From DATLEX01 sp035525015 (lineage in GTDB: Bacteria > Acidobacteriota > Thermoanaerobaculia > Gp7-AA8), in NCBI GenBank assembly GCA_035525015.1, contig DATLFC010000061.1, forward strand, positions 1-19,672: a DNA stretch of 19,672 nt, in the 5' to 3' direction. The notes under the pieces are model-generated. The model was not told where the DNA came from, did not search any database, and was given only the letters and a program-made list of their open reading frames with translations. The position numbers were made by a program, and so were the translations under genes. Shown here piece after piece: positions 9,940 through 16,400 of this stretch (its first letter is position 1; the number at the start of each line of letters is the position of its first letter).

Positions 9940-9997
9940 TCGTTGGTCGTTGGTCGTTGTTATCCCCCCGACCAACGACCAACGACCAACGACCAAC
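9939..9997. repeat. Heptamer inverted arrays (GTCGTTG x3 / GACCAAC x4), perfect 21-bp hairpin
   Basis: Three units of GTCGTTG (9939-9959) and four of GACCAAC (9970-9997) are reverse complements of each other. 9939-9959 pairs without mismatch with 9973-9993 around a 13-base C-rich loop. The first base of the stem is the last base of the upstream TAG stop. No run of T follows, so it is not a standard intrinsic terminator, though it may stall or protect transcript ends. Confidence 0.9.
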
Positions 9998-10013
9998 CAA
10001 CAAGGCACGCCTC

Positions 10014-10041
10014 GTGAACCGGTTCGATGCCGGTGAACCGG
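10014..10041. repeat. Short direct repeat GTGAACCGG spanning a start codon
   Basis: GTGAACCGG occurs at 10014-10022 and 10033-10041, 19 bases apart. The first copy is part of the perfect palindrome GAACCGGTTC (10016-10025) that ends one base before the ATG at 10027. Such symmetry can mark a repressor site, but the short length makes this weak. Confidence 0.3.
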
Positions 10042-11136
10042 GCTGCACCGTTATATCCCGAAGCTCGCAGGCGTCACCGCGTCGACGGAGGGCTGACGCG
10101 GCGGCAGGAGCACATCTTCACGTGGATCGCTCTCGTCGTGGTGCTGCTTTTCGCGACCGCGTGGGTCGGGGCGATCACGACCGAGCGGGAGCATCTGGCC
10201 CGCCTGCGTGAACTGCAGGCGCGGACCGGGGTGGCCATGCTGCCGAAGCCGGTCGGCGCTGCCAGCCGTCATGTGACCAGCGGTCTGACGGATCCCGGGG
10301 CTCCCAAGACGGCGTACATGAACGAGGCGATCCTGCGGATGGTCGACCCGCTGCGCGGCGAAAGCGGACAACTCCGTTTCTTCACGCGCGTGCCGGGCGC
10401 CCCGGTCCCCGGGACGCCGCAGGGCCTCCAGGTCTCCGACGCTCCCGGGATGTACAAGATCGCCGAAACGTTCAACCAGGCGAATCGCGCCCGCGAGCAG
10501 TTCAACCTGTTCACGCTCGTCCCCCGCGCGGAGAAGCGCGGCGGCCGGATCGGTCCCTACTATCTCGGGAGCTGGCCGTTCGAGCAGGGGGGCCAGCCGA
10601 ACACACCCGCTTATGCGCCGCCGGCCGGTTTCATCGAGGTGACGCGGGAGAACCAGGATACGTATGTCTCGGAGCACTTTCAGCTCAAGAACTTCCTGAC
10701 CAGGGACCAGCCGGACGTCTGGCCCAAGTACCTTCTCCTCAATCCGAAGACGATCGACAAGCTGGAGCTGATGATCCAGGACCTGAAGGAGCGGGGGATC
10801 GTCATCGAGCACGTGAGCGTCATGAGCGGGTTCCGCACGCCGCGCTACAACCACAGCGGAGGGAACACCGCCGGGCGGGCCAACCTGAGCCGCCACATGT
10901 ACGGCGACGCGGCCGATGTATTCGTGGACAACGACCGGGACGGGTGGATGGATGATCTGAACGGCGACGGGCGCGTCGACACTCGCGATGCGGACGTCAT
11001 GGCCCAGGCGGCCGAGAGGGTGGAGCGCCGGTTTCCGGCGCTGGTCGGAGGGATCGGAGTCTATCAAGCGTGCTGCGGCCACGGGCCGTTCGTGCACGTC
11101 GACGTGAGGGGGGTTCGCGCCCGCTGGCGCGAATGA
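10027..11136 (+). CDS. Membrane-anchored M15-type peptidase (DUF882/peptidase M15A-like) with calcium-binding loops
   Basis: 369 residues. A basic N-terminus is followed by one membrane segment (about residues 30-50, FTWIALVVVLLFATAWVGAI), so the rest is probably periplasmic. The C-terminal domain (about 255-369) carries the M15/DUF882 pattern: VSVMSGFRTPRYN (residues 263-275), LSRHMYGDAADVF with H290 and D297, and GPFVHVDVRG with H357 as third zinc ligand. A cell-wall peptide substrate is inferred from the family. Between zinc ligands 2 and 3 lie two acidic loops, D301-N-D-R-D-G and D310-L-N-G-D-G-R-V-D-T-R-D, which match DxDxDG and dockerin/EF-hand calcium sites. The middle region is unassigned. 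The start has only a weak Shine-Dalgarno; an in-frame GTG at 10033 is possible. Confidence 0.82.
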   Translation: MPVNRAAPLYPEARRRHRVDGGLTRRQEHIFTWIALVVVLLFATAWVGAITTEREHLARLRELQARTGVAMLPKPVGAASRHVTSGLTDPGAPKTAYMNEAILRMVDPLRGESGQLRFFTRVPGAPVPGTPQGLQVSDAPGMYKIAETFNQANRAREQFNLFTLVPRAEKRGGRIGPYYLGSWPFEQGGQPNTPAYAPPAGFIEVTRENQDTYVSEHFQLKNFLTRDQPDVWPKYLLLNPKTIDKLELMIQDLKERGIVIEHVSVMSGFRTPRYNHSGGNTAGRANLSRHMYGDAADVFVDNDRDGWMDDLNGDGRVDTRDADVMAQAAERVERRFPALVGGIGVYQACCGHGPFVHVDVRGVRARWRE

Positions 11137-11170
11137 CGCAGTCAGCTGAGGAAGAAGTCAGGAGGTCGGA

Positions 11171-11605
11171 GTGCAAGTGCAACAAGGAATCAATTGTCCC
11201 GAATGCCATGCCCACAGGACCGATACGAACGCGGTCTGTCAGACGTGCGGAGCCCCGCCCATCCGTCCCGGGGAGCAACGCGCCCAGGAGGAGGAGGTCC
11301 GAACGCAGGACCTCGAGCCGTATGTGGCGCTGCGCTACATCGCGCGGCTGTTCAAGGTGCTCGCGGTTCTGATGATCGTGATGATGATCGGCGAGGTCGT
11401 CAGCGGCCTGATGGCCGACGCGGCGGCATCGCTGCCGATCCTCATCGGCGAGGTGACGCAGATGCTCGTCCTGGCCGGACTCATGTGGGGCATCGGCGAC
11501 ATCACGGTTCTGCTGATCGATCTGGGTCACGACATCCGTGTCGCGCGCATCCTTCTCGGACGCATCAACGCCGAGATGCATCGCCGCGATAGCGATGTCA
11601 GCTGA
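11171..11605 (+). CDS. Zinc-ribbon membrane protein of unknown function
   Basis: 144 residues. A short N-terminal zinc ribbon (C9-x2-C12 and C23-x2-C26; CPEC ... CQTCG) is followed by an acidic linker (EQRAQEEEVRTQDLEPY). Two hydrophobic segments come next (about residues 62-84 and 88-114), then a basic cytoplasmic-looking tail. Start: an AGGAGGT at 11160-11166 precedes GTG at 11171 by 4 bases, and a second in-frame GTG at 11177 by 10 bases; either could be used. No catalytic residues are seen and no function is assigned. It follows the peptidase by 34 bases. Its stop overlaps the convergent doc-like gene by 8 bases, leaving no space for a terminator between them. Confidence 0.75.
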   Translation: MQVQQGINCPECHAHRTDTNAVCQTCGAPPIRPGEQRAQEEEVRTQDLEPYVALRYIARLFKVLAVLMIVMMIGEVVSGLMADAAASLPILIGEVTQMLVLAGLMWGIGDITVLLIDLGHDIRVARILLGRINAEMHRRDSDVS

Positions 11606-12008
11606 TCGCCCGGGTCAGAACCTCCCGGAATTCGCGGAAGACGCTTTCCGGGGGGATCCCCATCTCGCGATGCCCGGCGGCGCGCTTGACCAGCGTCTCC
11701 GCCGTTTTCTCATCGAACACCCGTGAGTCGATGGAGCGGTTGTTCAGCTCCACGAAGGCGAACAGCGATGCGAGCGCGAGCCGGCGGTTGCCGCCGTGGA
11801 AAGGACGATACGAGAGCAACGCGAAGACGAACGCCGCAACCTTGTCCGGAAACGTCGCGTAGGCCTCTCGTCCGAGCGTCGTGATCTGCGGACGCTGCAC
11901 CGCATTGAGAAGTCCGAACTGCGACTCCACCACGCCCGGCTGCGCCTGCGTGCCGCCGAACTCGGTGCTCACGGCGCGATGCAGCTCGACCAGATCCTGG
12001 ACCGTCAA
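11598..12008 (-). CDS. Doc/Fic-family protein with a degenerate active-site motif
   Basis: About 136 residues from a TTG at 12008, the length of Doc toxins. The N-terminus TVQDLVELHRAVSTEFGG and the helix PQITTLGREAYATFPDKVAAFVFALLSY are typical of Doc. The core motif reads YRPFHGGNRRLALASLFAFVELN. Doc/Fic proteins have HxFxDGNKR here, so Arg (CGT at 11807-11805) replaces the catalytic His (CAT or CAC) and Gly replaces Asp. The frame is open far upstream, but codon usage there does not support coding, and no ATG or GTG lies near the family N-terminus; homologs usually begin with a Met-x-Tyr-Leu-Thr block, so the true start is uncertain. The Lys-rich gene ends 16 bases upstream. It could be an inactive relative or one with altered chemistry. 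Confidence 0.7.
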   Translation of the reverse strand: MTVQDLVELHRAVSTEFGGTQAQPGVVESQFGLLNAVQRPQITTLGREAYATFPDKVAAFVFALLSYRPFHGGNRRLALASLFAFVELNNRSIDSRVFDEKTAETLVKRAAGHREMGIPPESVFREFREVLTRAIS

Positions 12009-12024
12009 GTAGCGGACGCCGCCG

Positions 12025-12303
12025 TCAGTCTGTGAGCTTCCGGAACGCGTTGGGGTACTTTTTGACAGCGTGCCGGAAGGCGGAGCCGACGGCCGGGTTG
12101 CTGAAGGAGACGTCCCCCGCGGCGCGGGCGCGGGACGCGACGCCGTTGTCTTGCGGCTTGCTGGCTTTTTTGCTGGCTTTGGAGGCGCTGCTTTTGGCTT
12201 TGGCGCTTTGGACGACTTTGCCTTTGCTGGCTTTGCTGCTCTTTTTGCCCGCGCTTTTGCTGGCTTTGCTGGCTTTGCCTTTCTTTTTGTCGCCATGCTT
12301 CAT
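12025..12303 (-). CDS. Small Lys/Ala/Ser-rich basic protein
   Basis: 92 residues. The first half is a low-complexity basic tract of KAS and KKA repeats (KGKASKASKSAGKKSSKASK), like the tails of histone H1-like or other DNA/RNA-binding proteins. The second half (about 54-92) is normal sequence ending FSNPAVGSAFRHAVKKYPNAFRKLTD. This frame is preferred over the overlapping one because its third codon positions are nearly all G or C in the second half, while the other frame uses many A-ending codons. The start has a GAGG (12313-12310) 6 bases upstream and a good promoter. Nucleic-acid binding is inferred from composition only. It sits where an antitoxin would be expected, directly upstream of the doc-like gene. 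Confidence 0.7.
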   Translation of the reverse strand: MKHGDKKKGKASKASKSAGKKSSKASKGKVVQSAKAKSSASKASKKASKPQDNGVASRARAAGDVSFSNPAVGSAFRHAVKKYPNAFRKLTD

Positions 12304-12321
12304 TTCAGTCCTCAGTCCGCT

Positions 12322-12350
12322 ATCGTACTGCCGTTAACTTCTTGAGTCAA
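12322..12350 (-). promoter_or_regulatory. Sigma70-type promoter for the Lys-rich/doc-like pair
   Basis: On the minus strand, TTGACT (12350-12345), a 17-base spacer and TACGAT (12327-12322). This is the best full -35/-10 match I see in the window. Transcription would start near 12315, leaving a leader of about a dozen bases that holds the GAGG ribosome binding site. A two-unit GGACTGA repeat (12318-12305) lies between the -10 and the ATG. Confidence 0.6.
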
Positions 12351-12395
12351 TGAAGTTTAGGTGCCCTTTGCGCGGTAACTGCGTGAAATTGGAAA

Positions 12396-12683
12396 CTAAG
12401 TCGCGTCGGGTGCTGCGTCTCCGGCGGTTTCATCGGCCCTGGGACGAGGATCGAGGGTGAGGAACTCGACCCCTTTCGGCGTCAACGCGAACGTCTCTCC
12501 ACCTGTGTCCGCCGTCAGATAGCCCTTGCTGACCAGACTCACCGCCGGCGCCTCGCCGCCGCCGTCCGGATGTTTGAGGGCCTTGATTGCCGCCAGCGAA
12601 AGCGACTGCGTCGCCAGTCGCCGGAACTCCTGGAGCACGCGGATCTCCTGAACGGTGATCGGATGCGAAAGGATGATGGCCAT
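12396..12683 (-). CDS. Small winged-helix-like protein of unknown function
   Basis: 95 residues. The pattern of helices (TVQEIRVLQEFRRLATQSLSLAAIKALKHP), then a short VSLVSKGYLTAD segment and a beta-hairpin ETFALTPKGVEFLTLD, resembles a winged helix-turn-helix: the phrase 'LVSKGYLT ... FALTPKGVEFL' is typical of the wing region of MarR/PadR-like folds. DNA binding is inferred. The C-terminus is acidic and disordered-looking. The ATG at 12683 has no Shine-Dalgarno. It lies 43 bases downstream of nei, with the gap made almost entirely of an AAGGATG array; TATCCT (12695-12690), made by a variant unit of that array, sits 6 bases before the ATG. It may be cotranscribed with lhr-nei or started separately. 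Confidence 0.7.
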   Translation of the reverse strand: MAIILSHPITVQEIRVLQEFRRLATQSLSLAAIKALKHPDGGGEAPAVSLVSKGYLTADTGGETFALTPKGVEFLTLDPRPRADETAGDAAPDAT

Positions 12684-12688
12684 TTCGG

Positions 12689-12735
12689 AAGGATAAAGGA
12701 TGAAGGATGAAGGATGAAGGGCTGCTTCATCCTTT
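12689..12735. repeat. Heptamer array (AAGGATR x4) with inverted arm
   Basis: Units AAGGATA (12689-12695) and three AAGGATG (12696-12716) continue into AAGG. The arm AAGGATGAAG (12710-12719) pairs with CTTCATCCTT (12725-12734) around a 5-base loop. The stop codon of nei (12729-12727 on the minus strand) lies inside the second arm. Confidence 0.88.
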
Positions 12736-13497
12736 CTGACATTTCGGACACCAGTAGGTTGCCCTCACGTCCGTCCCCTGTTTCCGATAGGCGATTGGGG
12801 TTCCGCATCGGCGGCAGGGCTTGCCGCCGCGGCCGTAGACCCAGAAGTCGTGACGGCGGTCGGCGGCGCTGAGGCGGAGCAGCTTGACGGCGATAGCGAT
12901 CAGGCGCCTCAGGTCGGAGTCGGCGATGCCGGCAACCTTCGCGAAGGGGTCGATTCCGGCCAGGAAGAGCGACTCCGACTTGAAGATGTTGCCGATGCCC
13001 GCGATCACGCGCTGGTTGAGCAGGAGGTTGCCGATCTCGCTTTCGGCGTGGGCGTCGATTCGCCGCAGCGCCTCGTCGCGGTCGAAACGGGGCGTGAGCA
13101 CATCGGGACCGAGGCGGCGGAGGTCGTCCTGCCGTCGCAGCGCGCGGCCGTCGAGAAACTCGGCCACCGGGATGTTGAACCCGACCGCGACGTACTTGCC
13201 GGCGGCGATGACCAGGCGCATGTCGCGGCGGGGCCGCTTCCATCGCTCGCCGGCGCGGTAGATGTGCCAGCTGCCGCTCATCCGCATGTGCGTGCGCAGA
13301 TGAAGCCCGCCGGAGAAGTCGATGAGGATATGTTTGCCTGCGGCGCTGACGCGCTCGACGATGCGGCCGGCGATCGGCGTCTGATCGTCGATGCGTGCCA
13401 GCCGCGGAAGAACGGTTTCGAAGCGGGTGACCGTCTGCCCCGCCAGCGCCTCGTGCAGCGTGCGCGCGGCGCGGTAGATCGTGTCGCCCTCAGGCAT
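12727..13497 (-). CDS. nei: Fpg/Nei family DNA glycosylase/AP lyase
   Basis: 256 residues. It removes oxidised bases and cleaves the resulting abasic site. Catalytic Pro2 and Glu3 are in MPEGDTIYRA, a Nei (endonuclease VIII)-like start, and the conserved Lys is K55 in AAGKHILIDF. The helix-two-turn-helix is NQRVIAGIGNIFKSESLFLAGIDP, and a C-terminal zinc finger has CRRCGTPI and WCPKCQ. MPEGDT rather than MPELPE favours Nei over MutM. The ATG at 13497 overlaps the end of lhr by 8 bases, so the two are cotranscribed; lhr-nei adjacency is also known from Mycobacterium tuberculosis (Rv3296-Rv3297). The last codons (KG-stop) fall in an AAGGATG repeat arm. Confidence 0.93.
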   Translation of the reverse strand: MPEGDTIYRAARTLHEALAGQTVTRFETVLPRLARIDDQTPIAGRIVERVSAAGKHILIDFSGGLHLRTHMRMSGSWHIYRAGERWKRPRRDMRLVIAAGKYVAVGFNIPVAEFLDGRALRRQDDLRRLGPDVLTPRFDRDEALRRIDAHAESEIGNLLLNQRVIAGIGNIFKSESLFLAGIDPFAKVAGIADSDLRRLIAIAVKLLRLSAADRRHDFWVYGRGGKPCRRCGTPIAYRKQGTDVRATYWCPKCQKG

Positions 13498-16400
13498 GCA
13501 CCGCCCGCAGCTGATAACCGATGCCGCTCGCGGTGAAGCCGGCCTCGGCGAGATACGGCGCGAGGGCGCTTCGTCCCACCGGTTCGCCGTTCACCTCCGT
13601 GATCAGAATCGCGCGCCGTTCTCCGCCCTCGACCAGCAACGCCAGAGCGCGTCCGATCTCACGCCCCACCGTGCCGCGCTCCGGCTCGTCCTCAGGAAGC
13701 ATGACCGTGAGCTGCTTCTCGCCGCGGCCGACGTAAGCGGCCAGCGCGCCATTGACGAGGATGACACGCGCGCCGACGCTGCGGCTGAACGTCCGGTGCG
13801 CCCCATCCGGCCACTTCAGCATGGAGCCGTAAGGGTTTGCCGGATCGGTGGCCGCGAGCATCACGGTCTCCGGCGTCTCGGGCTCGTCGCGCAGCGCGCG
13901 GAGACGCTCCAGGGCGCCGGCCGTCGCGAACTGCGTGGCGCCGAGCCCGGTCACGAAGTAGCCGCGCCGCGCCTTGCCTCCCTCCTCCATCGCCTTCAGG
14001 ACCGGATAGACGGCGCTGAACCCGCCCTGAACGTTCTCGGCGCCGGGGGCCTCGCGCGTCACCACGCCGTAGCGCATCAGAAGGAGTTGCGCGAGCGCGG
14101 TGGCGCGCTGCGTCTCGCTCGACGCCGGGCCGCCACCGACGAGCGACCAGCGCCCCTGCGTGGACGGCGGAGCCACGCGCCGCGACCGGAAACCGCGCGA
14201 GGGTGACTTCGGCCGCGTGAAGGCGCGCAGCGCGTGAAAGGTATCGTTCGTGACGGTTCCCTGCCACACGAGATCCCACAACGCGTCGATGACTTCGTTC
14301 TGAAAGCCGCCGGCGGCCGCGTGAATCTGAGCGAAGAACGATGCGCCGTTGCTCCGGAGAAAGTCGACGATCGGGCCGTCCGCCGGCTCTGGCGCGCTCC
14401 GGAGCACCGGCCGATGATCGGTGAGATACAACGCGATCCGGCCATCCCGCTCCCCGAGAGGCTCGACGCCGACCCAGACGATCTCTCCCGCCGCGCTCAG
14501 CGTGTCGAGGTCGGACGGGCGGTAGTCCTCGATCCGCGCGGCCAGAATCTCCCGCTCGAAGATCGAGGCCGCCATCGGGTATCCCTGCAGCGTCTCGATC
14601 GTCTCGAGGAGAGCCTCCACTCCGCGACGCCGGCGCACGACCCCCTGCCAGTGCGTGTACAACCTCCCGAGGACCGCCTGGTCGACCGGCTCGACTTCCT
14701 TTCGCAGTTTGGCCAGTGAGCGGCTGCGGATGCTGCGCAGCACATCCGCTTCGCAGAATTCGCGCTGCGTTCCCCTGGGGCGAAACTCTCCTTCGATGAT
14801 GCGGCCGCGCTCCACGAAGCGCTCCAGCGTGGCCGTTACGAAGGCCACGCCGAGTCCGTAGCGCCGCGCCAGTTCCGCCGCGAGGAACGGTCCATGTGTG
14901 CGCGCGAAACGGAGGACGAGATCGCCGGCCGCGTCAGCGACCGGCTCGAGGTAGCGCTCCGGTATGCCGCCGGGGAGCGGAGCGCCGAGAGCGTCGCGGT
15001 AGCGGCTGGCGTCCTCCACGGCGATGAGACGCTTCTCGCCGGCGATGCGGATCTCCAGGATACGGCGGGACTTCAACAGCTCTTTGATGAAGGGTGCGGG
15101 TGAGGAGACTCGCGCTCCAAGGGCTTCGCGAGTGAGGTCACCCAGACGAAGGAGGAGGTCGTGGAGGGCGTCGGCAGAGCGGGCCTTGCGGCGTTCGTCG
15201 AGATGCTGGAGCTGCGCCTCCACTTCTTCGATCGCGGCCGGATCGAGCAGCTCTCGCAGCTCGGCCTCGCCGAGAAGGGCGCGGAGCTGCGACTGATCGA
15301 TGGCCAGCGCCTGGGCCCGGCGCTCGGCGAGCGGCGCGTCTCCGTCGTAGAGGAAATTCGCGACGTAGCGGAACAGCAGCGAGGCGGCGAACGGCGACGG
15401 CCGCGGCGTGTCGGCGGTGACGACGCGGATGCCGCGCGCCCTGACGCGAGTGAGCGTCTCGACGAGCGAGGGAACGTCGAACACGTCGCGGAGGCATTCG
15501 CGATAGGCCTCCAGGATCATCGGGAACGAGCCGAATCTCGCCGCCACCTGCAGCAGGTCGTACGCGCGCTTTCGCTGCTGCCAGAGAGGCGTCCGCCCCT
15601 GCGCGCGCCTCCGCGGCAGGAGCAGCGCGCGCGCCGCCGCCTCGCGGAACTTCGCCGCGAACATCGAACTGGCGCCGAGCTGCCGCACGACGAGCTGCTC
15701 GGCTTCGTCGGGATCGGGCAGCAGCAGCTCGACTGGCGGCGGCGTGTCGGTGTCGGGGAAGCGGACGATGAATCCGTCGTCACTCCACATCGTCTCGACG
15801 TCGATGGCCAGCTCGTTGCGGATCTTTGCCGCGGCGGCCATCGACCACGGCGCATGAATCCGTCCGCCGAACGGCGTCAGAACACAGACGCGCCAGTCGC
15901 CCAGATCGTCGAGCACCCGCTCCACGACGATGGTGCGGTCGTCGGGGACCGCGCCGGTGGCCTCCGTCTGATCCTTCAGGTACTGGAGGAAGTTCTCGGC
16001 GGCGAGCTTGTCGAGATCGTGCTGCCTGGTGAGGCGGCGGATGGCATCGCCGCGCTTCATTTCCCCGATCTCGCGGATCAGGCGGCCGATCTCCTGGCCG
16101 AAGCGGACGCTTCTCTCCGCGGCATCGGCCCTCCAGAACGGCATCTTCCCCGGCTCGCCCGGCGCCGGCGTGACGAGGACGCGGTCGTGGGTGATCTCTT
16201 CGATGCGCCAGGTCGAGGCGCCGAGAAGGAACGTCTCGCCAACGCGCGACTCGAAGACCATTTCCTCGTCGAGCTCGCCGACGCGGGCGCTCTGCGTGCG
16301 CTCCGCCCCGGCGAGGAACACGCCGTAGAGGCCGCGGTCGGGGATCGTACCGCCGTTGAGGATGGCGATCCGTTTGGCTCCCTGCCGCGCCGTCAGATTG

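Noticed and set aside
9939..9997. Rho-independent terminator after the VWA gene
   Set aside because: The hairpin is perfect but is followed by ACCAACAAGG on + and not by a T run, so it does not meet the standard definition.
12030..12080. Programmed frameshift joining the Lys-rich protein to the Doc-like protein
   Set aside because: A run CAAAAAG exists near the end of the first gene, but it is not a canonical -1 slippery heptamer, and the shift needed is +1. No evidence beyond proximity.
12009..12296. Upstream extension of the Doc-like frame, giving a Lys/Ala/Pro-rich N-terminal domain
   Set aside because: In this stretch the frame has many A-ending codons, unlike real genes here, while the alternate frame (12303-12025) has G/C third positions, a Shine-Dalgarno and a promoter. 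The repetitive GCC/AAA/AGC content keeps both frames open.
14130..14165. Possible heptamer (GGTCGTTG-like) insertion within lhr, since the protein reads GRWSLVGG
   Set aside because: GRWSLV is a conserved block of Lhr proteins and the DNA does not show 7-base periodicity.
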